In this document: piece after piece, positions 19,164 to 32,048 of the stretch
Position numbering within the stretch: position 1 is the first letter of the stretch
Layout of the letters: every line of letters begins with the position of its first letter
Assembly (NCBI GenBank): GCA_945643635.1
Contig: CALZFC010000270.1
Span: forward strand, 2,743,501 to 2,807,500
Length of the DNA stretch: 64,000 bases
Reading direction: 5' to 3'
DNA from: Allodiplogaster sudhausi
Taxonomy: Eukaryota; Nematoda; Chromadorea; Rhabditida; Diplogasteridae
Position numbers and translations under genes: made by a program
Notes under the pieces: generated by a model
Database searches by the model: none
What the model saw: the letters and a program-made list of their open reading frames with translations, nothing else
What the model was told of the DNA's origin: nothing

Positions 19164-21763
19164 TTAAACTGTTATTCCTTTATGGAAAATACTTATCTCC
19201 GCCTGTTTCATGCGAAAGTCCGCGTCGTCGAAGAAGAGCGCTTCCCAGAAGGACTTTGGCGCCGGCGGCTTCTCACTCTTAACATGGCAAGAGAGATTAG
19301 TGAGGGGAGCTAAAACTCAGTTTTGAATTCGCGCCATTTTCCCTGAGACACTATTCGCGAGAGAGCATGTGTTTTAGAGAGACGCTTCAGCGAGGTCCAA
19401 TAAAATTGCAAATATATTACTGTCAAGTTTTGAGCTCCTTAAGATTTTAATTGATCCTGTCGAGAATTCATCTCAGAATTTTAATTGATGCTCTGGAGAA
19501 TTCATCTCACACGGCCATTCAGCCCCTAATAAATGCGGTCATCATGAAGCCTTGATCCATGGCTTCGGAGAAGTGGGCGGAGCTTGCAAGTACGCAGCCA
19601 AAATCACGCATTTTATGCCCAAAATCCCTGTTTTATGCTCGAAATCTCAAATGCGGGAAATTCAAAGCAAAGTTTCAAATTATTGATTCTGCTGCGTCCT
19701 GTTTATTTCTCTGGATACCCACCGTAAAACGTACAGTAGCCTGGTGGGATAGAGCGTGCGCAAGGTCAAATTGACAAGTGACGCGTTTGTCCGATCGCAA
19801 AGGGGCGGAGCCTAGCAAGTGCGATTCTGACTAACTGCGCAGCCATTTTTCATGGCCGTGCTTGATTGGCCGTGTCTCAGAATTAATCTGATTACCTGAG
19901 AATTGACGTAGGCTTCTCTTCATTCCTAATCGCCTTCTCCCTTCCGCCCATCTCTTCCCTCTCCTCTTCCGCTTCTCCTAACCCCGGGGCCGTCGAAAGG
20001 AATCGTGCAGCCGATCATGTTGGCCGACTCGAATTCGAGCCCGCCGGGTGCAGCGAGAAGCGATGCCTCGTCGAAGACCATGGCCTGCAGAGGAAGGAGA
20101 GGCATTATGGATGTTGGATTGATAAGACTGACAAGTTCACGTTATCGAATAATAGTATTAATCGGATTTTTATTTTAGATTCCCTGCCCTCCGATTGAAC
20201 TTGGGCGCGTGGAGGCGGGTCCACTCCATGAGGAAGATGAAGGCTGGCAGCGACAGAAGACATAGCAACACCTGAAGAGTGAAGACAGAATAAGAGCAAG
20301 AGGGATATTAACTATTTATATTTATTTTTAATAATTTGTGTATTTTTCACGAAAATTTCTTTATTTAAAAACTATTTAAATATCTAATAAATGCATAATT
20401 TAAATAACTATTTTGAATAAATAATTTTAACACTATCGAAGATAGTAACCTGGAAGACGGAACCGCTGGAGTAGACGATGAGTTGCTGAAGAGGGAAGAC
20501 AAGAGCAGCGGATCTTGAAGAGGAAGCGAGAGTTTAAATTCCATTATCGGATCCTGTGGAGTCCCAAAGGACGACGAAACTATTTTTGTGAGATTATCCT
20601 ATGTAGATTGTTGGAGTGTTATAAAAAATATTCACTATCTATATCTTTTGGTGCTACAAGTTTTTGTTGTGCACTTTTGATTTTAAAAAAACAATTTACG
20701 AACAAGAATTTTCGAATTTTCAGCGTTTTAGGAAATAAAAATTTCCTTCAATTTTTTCATTCGTCATCATCTTGAAAGCACTTTATAATTTATGTGATAA
20801 GTTATTGTTGTTTCGCAATCATTGCTTTCTTCCTTCCATTTATCAAGTAGGCACCGACCACTTGCGATCAGAGGTGCACGCGGGCCCAAATTTTTTATGC
20901 CGGCCCGGCCCTTCGGGCCCAAAATCTCGGCCCGGCCCGGAACGCAGTTTTAGGGCCCTTGAATTTTGGGCCCGGGCCGGCCACTCCTGGCCGCTCCGGC
21001 CCGATTTTCAAATTCGTCTGATTTCAACTTCTAATTCGTAATTTTCTTAGCGACAATTTTTTTCTTCTCGCTTGCCGTTCACAAGGCTTCTCATTTACTT
21101 CATTCTGAAGAGGAATGCAACTCCCGAGCTACAATACTATGTATGAGCAAAAAGAATTCGCTCTGTCGCAAGCATGTACACTTGCAAATATTTGAAAATC
21201 GGGCCCATTCCCCGGCCCTAGAGGGCCCTGGAAATTTGGCCCCGGCCGGCCCGTGGACCGGGCCGGGCCGGGCCGGGCCGGGCCGCGTGCAGCTCTGCTT
21301 GCGATCGACTCCTTCGAAAGCGCAGCATGCGACTCGCTGCTGCTGCTCAGCAAGGACTTGAACATTCTACAAGCGGAAAAAGGACGGAGGATTGAAAGAG
21401 AGAACTTTATTAGGAATCTCCAGGCAGAGAAGCTAGGGGAAAATGTCTTACAATTTCTGTTTACCACAACTTTTATTGTCCTTTAATGAGCGCTTTTATT
21501 TATGCCGGTCTGAATTTTCAAGATCTTAATTTTAAGAAACGTGGACATTTGCTGTAGATTCATGAGGCAAGGCTCATGTGACGCATAAAAATAAAAAAAA
21601 TTCCCTGCAAACTGGCACTTTATATTTAGTTAGGAGAAAAGGGCGCGAATTCAAAGATGAGAGAAAAGGACACTGACTTATCTTCAATCGGCGACGTGCA
21701 AGTCAACGACTCCGAGGAAGCCGCCGACTTGAACCACGAAGCGGCCAAAGAAGCGGGCATCAC
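19164..21763 (-). CDS. Unrecognised minus-strand gene with hydrophobic segment, 5' end unresolved
   Basis: Candidate exons chain in phase: 21678-21763 (VMPASLAASWFKS..), 20450-20513 (AALVFPLQQLIVYSSGSVFQ), about 20174-20271 (VLLCLLSLPAFIFLMEW then TRLHAPKFNRR), 19983-20084 (AMVFDEASLLAAPGGLEFES) and 19164-19277 (EKPPAPKSFWEALFFDDADF, stop TAA at 19164-19166). The joined hydrophobic stretch would make one or two membrane helices. The 20174 donor would have to be GC (AGG|GCAGGG), so that junction is weaker. An hAT-type element lies in the 20514-21677 intron, and a copy of the 86-bp repeat in the last intron. I do not recognise the family. Earlier exons probably lie above 21763. Confidence 0.35.
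19321..19390 (+). repeat. Dispersed GAATTCGCGCC repeat
   Basis: The core reads TTTTGAATTCGCGCCATTTT, then CCCTGAGACAC, then GCGAGAGAGCATGTGTTTTA. Related copies in the same orientation are near 45907, 50388, 53307 and 55095. Reverse-orientation copies are near 21635, 59010 and 61800. Confidence 0.75.
19812..19897 (+). repeat. 86-bp direct repeat, copy 2
   Basis: Identical to 18915-19000. It is preceded by AGGGGCGGAGC, a motif also found at 19571 and in the minisatellite at 37.8 kb. Confidence 0.95.
20869..21297. mobile_element. GC-rich non-autonomous hAT-type element with 8-bp target duplication
   Basis: The termini are CAGAGGTGCACGCGGGCC on the left and, inverted, CAGAGCTGCACGCGGCCC on the right. 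The element is flanked by the perfect direct repeat CTTGCGAT (20861-20868 and 21298-21305). CAGAGGTG-type ends and 8-bp duplications are hallmarks of the hAT superfamily. The arms are packed with GGGCCC/GGCCGG palindromes; the centre is AT-rich without coding capacity. A sister element is at 32404-32821. Confidence 0.9.
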
Positions 21764-22986
21764 CTGGAAATTAGTTAATTTTTTTTCTTTATTAAACTAT
21801 ATATTTATACGATTCCTTAAACGATATTGATTCCGGATGACAGGTGCAGAATGTAAACAATGGAAGAACGAGTGTCTTTAGGAAGAGGCATGATGGAAAA
21901 TGGTAAAATGAGAGGGAAAAGGCAAGGAGTGAGAGGAAACCTCGTTCGATCCGGAAGATGAGAGTACATTCGAATGAGCATTTGGCAGCAGTCGAGCGCG
22001 TTTTATAGGGAAATTGTGCACTTTCAGGTCAAATATTGATATCTTTGCATTTAGCAGATTGAAATTAAAAAATTAGAAGTGAACAATAATTTCAAAAGGT
22101 CACGCAGTGTGAATCACTTCTCGGACAGCAAAAAATTAAATATAATATTTCGGCACGGAGGGTACGGATCATACAAATTCTTCCGGTTTGAGAGCACACC
22201 AAATCCGCGTTGCGCCCGTTTCATGCGTCGCGGCTAGGCACAGCATATAGCTCTCCTCCAAATGCATCGATCGAAGTGATTGAAACTCCCTCCAAAAGTT
22301 ACCGTAATATGTGGTCATTAATTTGAAAATTTAGGTAACTCCCTCCAAAAGTTACCGTAATATGTGTTCATTAATTTGAAAATTCTGGCAACTGGCAATT
22401 TGCCAGCAATTTCACCTTCGCTAAGGATTTTGAAGTTCCGTTACGTTTGTGTCACACAATACGATTGTGGAAAACTTAAGAAATTTACAGTTCGACGCAC
22501 CAAAATTCTCTCAAACCGGAAGGGGGTACCCTCCGTGTTTCGGTGCATATTTTATTGGAATTTGAATGAGAATAGGTAGACAGTAATTATGTTCTGAACA
22601 ATAACGTTCTTAAATTTGTACAATTATTATATGCACTACGAGTTCGAGTTCCTCGATGCACTTGCATGTGATGTCTCGTGATCTCACTTATAGTGCAAAT
22701 AAACGAGTTTTCCCTTTACTATTCCTTCCCAGTACAGAAGAACTTTTTCAGTGGAATTTGGACACATCAAGGACAATAAGGCAATACCGCAAGCATATCG
22801 AACAGACGGAGAAAATGATGTTTCTTCAGATTCGTTGGGAAATGAAATTATGACGCTCTTCCGAAGTGTTGAAATACATTACCAAAATACGATTATGCTA
22901 TCAAATACATGAAAATCGATTAAGAGATGATTCAAGATGAAAGAGACTAGGATCCATTGCAACTTTCAGATCAGCACCTCTCTCTC

Positions 22987-23030
<44 letters not shown>

Positions 23031-23500
23031 GGGGAAAAACTAACTCTTCTTCCCACCCGTTGGCACTCTTTGCTTAGTTTTGAGGATGCACCGGCTGGAT
23101 CTACGGAGGAGGAGAGAACGCCAACTGTGATATAGTCACAGAAGCGCTTGAGATGGAGAACGAACAGTACAAGAGCTCCAAGAGATCGTGAATTGCCAGA
23201 GGAAGACAGTGAAAGAGAGAGGACAAGAGAGAGAGAGAGTGGAAAAGGAGAGAGAGAGGAAGATAAATAGTGGAATGGAGAGAGAGAGAGAGAGAGTCGT
23301 GGCAGCGACAGAATGGCCGATGAAATGATGCTGCAGGTGTGTTCTGTCCTCCCACACCAACCACGCACCGCAAAGTTCCATCTTTCCACAAAGCCACGAG
23401 TCATTCGGTTGTTCAGCATGCGTGAAGAGATCCCAGTCGGCAGTACATAAGATGTGCCTGGCAATGCCTGTTCGCATCCTTCTCTTGCACTTAGTCTAGA
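21764..23500. other. Spacer before the ShKT gene
   Basis: It contains the fold-back element at 22148-22548 and a (CT)n tract at 22979-23027. GA tracts follow at 23220-23300. No supported exon was found. Confidence 0.45.
22148..22548. mobile_element. Imperfect fold-back element with an internal tandem duplication
   Basis: CGGCACGGAGGGTAC followed by TTCCGGTTTGAGAG on the left (22150-22195) is mirrored by CTCTCAAACCGGAAGG then GTACCCTCCGTG on the right (22509-22543). Inside, a 53-bp unit starting AACTCCCTCCAAAAGTTACC is repeated head to tail at 22284 and 22337. Confidence 0.65.
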
Positions 23501-24983
23501 ATGCACTCATCTTCCGCCTTCCTCGTCCTTCTCCTCGCCGTCTCCGTCGCTGGCCAAAACCAAGGCTGTCCGAGTGGCAGCGGCGGGCAGGGACGTCAGT
23601 CTCTTATTGTCTTTTGGTTACTCTCCGTACGTTTACAGTCAATGCTGTTGAATGACTATTGTGCCCTGTCATTTGCCAAATGGGTAAGCGCGCACAGCGT
23701 TCCGAGCATCAGCATCGGTTCAATTTGTCACACATTAATTAGGCCGTGAACTAGAAGTATTTTTTTGGATGCGGTATCTGCGACTGCAACACGAGGAAAC
23801 GTCGAAATCAAACCATAATTCATTGACCATGTCCGTAGATCTGTAACAATACCCGGAATATGCCCGAAGATAGCTAAACTACTGGAGACAATGCGCAAGG
23901 GAAAAACTGGGAACCAAAAACTTTCTATGACCTCTTTGTGTCACTGACTAAACAAACAACGAGGATCGAATCTCTTTGCTAATTTGAAAGAAAAAACAAT
24001 TGTCTTCTTAAATCTTAAATTGATAACCCTCCCAATGTAGAGTTTCCTTTTTAAATTGAGGAAAGTCGGAAGAAATGAGAATGTGCTTGGCAGAGAACGC
24101 ATTATCTATGTATGTATGTATGTATGTACTGGGCAAAGTGATAAAGATATAAAGACATAATAGATCTCATTCTCTCCTCCTCCCCTCTCCATTTACAGCC
24201 TGCGGTGCTGCCTTGGGCATCGCGTGCCCGTCCGGCCAGATGTGCGTCGGCGACTCGATCTGCTGCACGATGTCGGAGCTTACGCCGAGCACCGTCGCCC
24301 CCGCGACTCCTTCAACATGTCAGTATTTTAAGCCTATTTTAATCCGACTGTTATTTTTACAAATACATATGTCATATACTCTACATACATATAGTAATTA
24401 ATGACTTCCCATGACTTATTGTTACTCATTCCAGCGTGCGTTGACAAGCTGAACCCCCGAACGGGCATGTCCGACTGCCCGCGTCTTGCGTACCTCTGCA
24501 ACAACGCCGTCTACTTCTCCCTCATGACCGACCAGTGCCCGCGCACTTGTGGAAGGTGCTCGGGCAACACGGGAACGAGCACGACGAGTCAGTAGTCAAG
24601 AGATCACTTATAATCGTCTTATGTAAGAAATCTATTTATTAATTGATTATTAAAAATTAATTATTAATTATTAATTATAAGTTACAAGTTACACAAGTTT
24701 ATTAAACAATCAGCAAGTTGGCCCTGTTGCTGAAGGCAAGATCAAAGGTTGATCGGGATTATAAATTTTAAGCACTACGAAAGAGAATCTAACAACCATT
24801 TAATAATACCTATTTGTTTCCAAACAAAAATTGACCTTTCCAGCCTGCGTTGACCGGACGAACCCGAGCACCGGCCGCTCGGACTGCCCGAGCGTTGCGT
24901 ATCTCTGCAACAATGCGGTCTACTCCCAGCTCATGACCCAGCAGTGCCCGGCCACTTGTGGACGATGCTCCGGCAAGAAATAA
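23501..24983 (+). CDS. Secreted protein with two ShKT domains
   Basis: Exons are 23501-23594, 24199-24318, 24435-24587 and 24844-24983; they total 507 nt (168 residues) and all phases close. Residues 1-18 are a signal peptide (MHSSSAFLVLLLAVSVAG). A short Cys-rich segment (CPSGQMCVGDSICC) and a Thr/Ser/Pro linker follow. Then come two ShKT modules of about 37 residues, each with six cysteines. Both show the pattern CVD..NP.TG.SDCP, AYLCNNAVY, LMT.QCP.TCGRC. The two modules are on separate exons and are close in sequence, so one arose by exon duplication. ShKT domains are disulphide-rich modules common in worm surface, digestive and cuticle proteins, where they often act as accessory or channel-binding domains. 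Here no enzyme domain is attached. AATAAA is at 25084. Confidence 0.9.
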
Positions 24984-27810
24984 GAGGCGTCTCACTATCG
25001 GGCATCCTCCTCGGCCATCTTACAAATGTTCCATTTCTTCGCAGTCTCCTTAACGGCGTCTGCATGTAATTGCAATTCATCACAATAAAGAGTCACTCAC
25101 AGAAGACGGAATATTGATTTGTTTACACGTCGATTTTGCTTTACATTCATATATATCATGCCATTTTCTGATTGCGAAAACTAATCATTCAATCAGTTAT
25201 CGCCTCGCCCATGCGTTGTAATAGCACCTAATTTTGTTATATATTCCTGATATTGTTTTCTTGATTACCTACAAATGCCAACCATAAGACTCTTTATTCG
25301 GAGTGCAGGATGGTGGAGAAGGGGAAGGGGGGAGAGCTTAGTGAAAAACATACTCGTCTTCGCAGATTTTGAAGGAGTGGGAACAGGAGAGTGTCCGACT
25401 GATTTTAGTGCTCTTTCGCTTGAAAAGATTGTCATTTATGTACGGTTGTGACGATTTTCTTTGCTGACTGGAACAGATTGAGGCACGTCGTCTCCGCTTA
25501 CGTATTGAGGGCGCAGATGTCATCGAAGAGGCGTCGACCTGAATTTGTTCTCGAGCTAATACAGATTTTATAGCGAATGATCACGCTGCTAAATGTTAAA
25601 TACCCTTTTGTCAATACCGGTTATGAATGCCCCCAAAATAAATTACCGAGCCGATTCTTCCTCGGATTTTCGGGCATTTGTCGCAATCCGCGTAGCTAAA
25701 AAGATCGCAGTTCTTCGATGGATGGAAAACGTGGAAATATATTTTTATGTTTACGAAAAAATCACAACAAAAAGATGAATATGGAGGAAAAAGAATTGGA
25801 AATGAAAGATAAAAAAATAATAATATATAAATTTTCAGGATGAAGTCGCACGGTTCCTCGATATCTCGCGTCGGTCTTTTGGCGAAGGCAAGAATGAGAC
25901 GAGTGAAGGGGGAATGGCCCTGCCCCCTACATGCCATGCCACGCCCTTCCGCTGGCCACGCCCCCTCAACAAGCCACGCCCCCTTCCAACACCGCAATCT
26001 CTGTTACTCTGAAGAAGTTTGACATCGAGTTGGTTTATTTTTTTTAATATATGCTTTCTCTATGACTTTAAAAATTTTCTCACCTGTTCTCATTTTCTCG
26101 CTTTCCTCCTCTCTCTACCCCTTTCTCTCTCCCTCTGTCTCTCTCCCATTCCCCCTCTCCCTCAGTCTCTCTCCCTCTGTCTCTCCCTCTCTCCATCTCT
26201 CTCCCTCTCCCTCTCTCTCTCTCCCTGTCCAGAGTTTAACGAATGATCGGTCTTCTCCACAATCAGCACGATCGACGATGCAAGGAGGCAATTCTTCTGC
26301 TCAAGGCCGGAGTTGATATGTTTCAGTGTGTCTTTTCTATTGTATTATATAAACAATTACATTTTTTTATAATATATCTAAGAACGCAGAGATTTGTCAG
26401 ATTGATACTTAGCGTTGTCATCGAACTAATTAAAACTGATTGATGACAAAGTGTTATTAATATTATTATTAAAAAAAAAATGTTTTTCTAAGATTTTTTA
26501 ACGAAATAAACAATACTAAATAGTTGAGACACTGTTCGTATTATTTTATTACATAGTATTCAAAAAAATGTAACAGAAATCTAACATGTTTTTTTTTTCT
26601 CTTCCAGACTCACCGCGCTCTCCAGGTTTAACGAGGAACTATGAAAGTGATGCATTTCATGTGGCTTCCGTATATTGTTGTGGTCTTTTTTATTTTAATT
26701 TGCTATAATGCTACGCTTTTCTTTCTCTACGGGGTTCTCTATTCTACTAGTTTTTTTCCGAATCTAGAAAAGAACAAATAAGAACTCTTCATCCAGTTCA
26801 TTCACAGTCAACTTTGCGTTCTCCTGTACTCTTTCTTTGCTCTATTTATTCCTACTTTTTTGTTAGCGCTCCAAACCAGCTGTATCATATGATGAGAGTT
26901 GGTTTCCTTATCATTGATTACAATAAAGACACGAACGTTTTTACAGATCGAGAATTTACGGGTACAACATTATTTGTTGGTAGAACTCATCCTGCGAGCG
27001 CAAACACCTTTAATTATATAATGATGAAGAATTCTGAATGCAGAATTTTACACCTTATTTTAAGTACATTATTTCGTAAGAGTTTATGTGCAAATATCAA
27101 GACAAAAAGTTTTTGGAGACCACAATTTATTCTTCCAATATATATGAAGACAATATAAAGAAAAAGCTTAAAACAAGCTTTCGGTATAAAAATGGAGAAA
27201 AAAAACCGGAGAGATATCATCTCATATCAAAGGATACGGTGGCCTTGAAGAAAGAAGAAATAAAAATAAAACAACCAAGAATGCAGCTCCTTCGAGGAGG
27301 AGAAAGTTGGGACTTTCTTATTTGCATATATGGGCGAAGACGATAGGCTAGAAAGTTAAAAATAAATGAATTAAATTAAAACCGAGCTTAATTCACCGAA
27401 GAATTCTCAAACACTTCTAAGCAAAATTATAGAAGTTGAATTAGAAAGTTAACAAAATGTCGGAGTATGAAAAAACCACTGTAAGAAAAAGCCGAACATA
27501 TCATGGAGAGAGATGTCTCAACTACGTTTCTAAACCGAGGTAGAAAAGTCTGATTGTGAGGAGATTGCTAGAAATGGAATGAGATAGAGATAGAGAGAGC
27601 GCGATAGACTGAGCACTAGACACAGATAAAGACTGACCGTATGAGAGTAAGGGAGAGAGGGCGAGTGAGAGAAAGAGAGCGAGAGAGTGGGGGAGTGAGT
27701 GAGGGCGAGTGAGGGAGAGAGGGAGAGTGAGGTAAAGAGAGTGAGATAAAGAGATAGTGAGAGAGAGAGGGAGAGTGTGAGAGAGGGAGAGCGAGGGATA
27801 GACAGTTGCT
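24984..27810. other. Long spacer with no firm gene
   Basis: It contains the ShKT poly(A) signal, GCCACGCCCCC motifs at 25930-25985 (inverse of the 37.8-kb minisatellite motif), a CT-rich tract (26095-26230) and GA-rich sequence (27570-27800). Short exon-like stretches occur: minus strand near 25500-25540 with a GTAAGC donor (RRLFDDICALN), and plus strand 25840 (DEVARFLDISRRSFGE) after TTTTCAG. None could be chained into a gene. Confidence 0.45.
25084..25089 (+). terminator. Polyadenylation signal of the ShKT gene
   Basis: AATAAA lies about 100 bases past the stop, in a CACAATAAAG context. Confidence 0.6.
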
Positions 27811-28033
27811 CTACAACAGCTTAAGTGGTCGTCTCTTAATGGCCGTTCTCATTGAGGGCGACGCTCCTCGGCACTCTTTGCCTTCCACCGTTGGATGCTG
27901 GCCCTTCTTCTTCTTCTTCTTGTTCTCTTCCCTCCTCTCTTCCTCCTCCTCCGTCTCGTCCTCTGCACACCATTTCTCGAGCAATTTCTTGGCCGGACGG
28001 CGGCAGTTCCGGTGTCCGCACCTGAAATGAGGA

Positions 28034-28076
<43 letters not shown>

Positions 28077-28089
28077 GGGGAAGGGAGAA

Positions 28090-28143
<54 letters not shown>

Positions 28144-28185
28144 GGGGAAGGGAGAAAGAGAGAAAGACAGAGAGAGTGAGAGAAT

Positions 28186-28218
<33 letters not shown>

Positions 28219-29030
28219 GGTAAGGGAAGGAGAGAGCTTGACTAACCAGCAATCGTAGGGAATGGGATAGCTCTCATCGCTGTGGTAGTCGCATGTCAGC
28301 TCAGATCCTGCAAAAATCAGTTATATGCTTTTCATGTCCTCGCCAAAAAAAACTATGATATTAACCTACGTCAAAAAACCTCCCAATCAAGTTCTCTGAC
28401 AAATATTCTTCGTGCAAAGAAAAACTCGAATAGAAATTCTCGAGCCGTGTTGATATATTTTGACATAATTTAATCTCATTCCTATAGAGAGCAGCAACAA
28501 GTTAAAAAGAAAGAAGAAAAAAGGAAAAAAAAACCTGGGTTGATTCGCTTGCTCGGAAATATGGCCACGTGTAGCGGTGCGAAGCCTGCGCGCTTGAAGT
28601 TGACCTGAAAATGTAACAAATTAAACTAAAATAAGCATTTTAAATGTTATCATTAAGTATTATTGCTATTCAATATTATTATTTATTTTAAACAATAATA
28701 ATAATTATTATTATTAATTGTTCTAAAATAAAAATTATTACTACAAACTATTATGATGAGCTTGAGATGCACCTGAAAGAACGATGTTGCAGACATTTAT
28801 GGCTAATCCACAATACATATGATTTAGCGAAAAATTACGTAAAAAATGTAACAAATTAAACTAAAAAGTATTTTTTTGCGTATTATTACCAATTATTATT
28901 CTTATTATTATTATTATTATTTATTGTAATTATTATAAATTATTATTAACATAACAACAATATTATAAATCATTATTATTTAAATTACTGGAAAAGTACG
29001 GGTGAAAAGAAGAAGAATCAGCAGAGGAGA

Positions 29031-29069
<39 letters not shown>

Positions 29070-29078
29070 TAGAGAAAG

Positions 29079-29121
<43 letters not shown>

Positions 29122-29818
29122 AGACCTGGAGTCCGAACGTGTTCGCATTGCACGAGTGCGACATAAATCGCGATTCGCATCCGGCATTCTTTGCGTCCAG
29201 GACCAAGTCACAGCCTTTTGCCAGCGCGTTCCTGAGCATTCATTTGTTTTCATTAATTTGTATTTTATTTTACTTATTTTTTTCTAATATTGTTATAGCT
29301 TTCTTACGGTAGTTTAATAATTAGCGTTAAATTTTTGTTGATTAAAATTTATTATTTCTAAAGGGTACATTTTATTAATTTCTTTTTACCTCTCCGCCGC
29401 ATACGCCGATGAAGCCGCCCGGAATGATCTTTTGGCACGAGCGCACTGTCCAGCCTTTCCTGGGGTCTCGCACGAGTGCAAGGATCACCTTGCGGCCTCT
29501 CTGCCAATTAATTTTTTTTTAATTACAATTAATGCCAATTTATTACTTTAATTAACGCCAATTAGTTAACTATAATTAACCCCAACTAATGTATAATATA
29601 ACTATATACTTTTTTTTCTCGTTTCATTCTTGCATTTTTTTTCTAATGATCAATTGAAAAAAATTTTTTTAATAAAGTAAAATTTGCATAATTCGTAAAT
29701 CGCACCTGAACAACTCGCTGTGCACAGTCTGGAGGACACTCGCAGTCATCGCCGCACTCCCAGATGTCCAAGGGGCTCTTCGCTTTGTGATTCTGAAGAT
29801 AGAGGGAGAAAGAGCGAG

Positions 29819-29855
<37 letters not shown>

Positions 29856-29872
29856 CTGAGAGAGAAGGATGC

Positions 29873-29916
<44 letters not shown>

Positions 29917-29936
29917 CGTGAGAGAAGAATGGAGAG

Positions 29937-29978
<42 letters not shown>

Positions 29979-32002
29979 TGGGAGGATATGCAGTACGCTG
30001 TTCCTTTTTTTCTTATATATTTTCTTCTTAATTTATTCAAATCTTACTAATTTAATAAATAAATAAATGTCCTTACGTTGTCGAGATCCAGGCAGCTGTT
30101 GCGCTTCAAGTACTTGAATCCCTAAATGATCGCAGCTGTTATTTCTTCTTATTTTTATTTATTTTTTGTTTAATTAAATATTTATTAATTATTCCAAGAA
30201 CTAACGTCTCCATGGCATGAGCAGCACTCCGTCTCGACAGAGCAGCAGCATTCTTCGCCTGCGCACTTGCAGCCCACCTCTGGCTTGGATGATGAAGTCC
30301 TGGAGAAGAACGAATAAGACAAGTGTACAGCTTTAAAGGAGACAAAAACAGGGAATAATTTTTCAATAGCTCATATATAAAAAATTAATAGCTAGCAAAT
30401 TTCGGATCAACTCAATCATATGTATTATAACTTGCGATTTCATCTAATTAATTTTAAGTTAACCAAATATACAATAACACAAAAAACATATAAAACACTA
30501 ATAGGTGGTATTTTTTTTAAAACAATTTTTAAAAAGGCGGGAAAGTTAACCGTTCAAATTCCACCGTCTTATACATCAATTCTCGAGCTTCCTCGGTCAC
30601 CGGCAGAACATTGGTCGTGTAAGTGAAATTCTAACAATGCATTTTTTTACGATGAGAACAACATTAGCAATATTTTAAATGTAGATCAATAAATAAAAAT
30701 AATTAATCATCAAATAAATAAATGCATAACTAAATAAATAGATGAATAAACAAATAAACAGAAAAGTAAATAAATAAATAGATAAACAAATATATAAATA
30801 GATAAATACATAAATAATTTGGCAAATTTATTAATTAATTTACAAACCGGTAGGTCTCGATTGCATCCATCTTCGGTAAAATCGAAGACATGAATCGCTG
30901 GGAGTCCACGCCCGCGAGCTTCCCGGTTCAGCTGGTGCCGCCAGTCCAGACGAGGTACGCGACTCGCTGCAAATTCGCGTTGCGGTCGCGTCGCGTTTCA
31001 TTCGCGTCGTGGTTTACACATTGTTTTCCAATTTAATAAATGTCTAATTGTAAATCGAATGTCCATTTCATATGTCCATTTCAAAATGATTTTACTTGGA
31101 TTTCTCTTTTTTAAACTTTAAAAAAAAATCAGATTCGTCTCGTTACTTGGCAGAACATTCTCTGTCATATACAGTATTAAGGAAATAAAATTTAAAAAAA
31201 GCAACCTTACCACCTCGCACGTATTCACCGAGACGATTCACAGCCGGCACTTCCAGCTCAGCGTGTGGATATTCTGTAAGAATCAACAAGTATCATTCGT
31301 GTTGCGGTTCATTCGCGCTGCGGTCAATTGACTTTCATACGCGTTGCGGTCGCGTCGCGGTTCATACGCGTTGCGGTTTACACTTTGTTTCTTTTCTATT
31401 CGACTTACCTGTGGCGAAGTCTGTTCCCCGCTTGATGCATTCCGTCTTCAGGTTCTTCAAGATGATCTCCGCCGCACGCTCGGCTTCTTCGTAGAACTCT
31501 CTCTGAAAGAAATGTACATTAGAGGCAAATAATTTCAATGCCAATTTATTTGTCGTTAAACAAAATAATTTAGTAGAAAATGTCAACATATGACAAAAAA
31601 TAATTCGTTGTAAGAGTATATTCAAGGCATCAACACTGCGATTACGTAATTAAGGAGTTAACTTCGAAACTTTCTCTCACAAACAATTTCAGACAAAAAT
31701 AGTTAAACAGAAGCTTTACTCATATTTATTTCAACAACTATCAGAAGTGAATTTAAAGATGCTGTCCATGGAGAGCTTAATAACCTGCCGTACTTTACTG
31801 TCTCGCTTATTGTTTTCTTAAGAAATACGGTAGTTTTTAAGGTCCTTGGCAAATTATAAGTATAAAATCTTGACACCCACCGCAGGTCCCTTTCCTACGT
31901 TCCTGACAGACTCGACAGTCGGCTCCGGATAGCCGGTCCACTTCACGAGACATCGCTGAAAAATGCATCTCTCTATTTTTCTCTCTTTCTCTCTATCTCT
32001 CC

Positions 32003-32048
<46 letters not shown>

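Noticed and set aside
20772..21486. Pro/Gly/Arg-rich frames around 21 kb
   Set aside because: They are translations of the GGGCCC-rich hAT-type element arms (also at 32.4-32.8 kb).
25840..26000. Possible Spo11/topoisomerase-VI-like exon (DEVARFLDISRRSFGE)
   Set aside because: The resemblance is limited to about 15 residues; the frame soon enters a GCCACGCCCC repeat and stops, and no partner exon was found.
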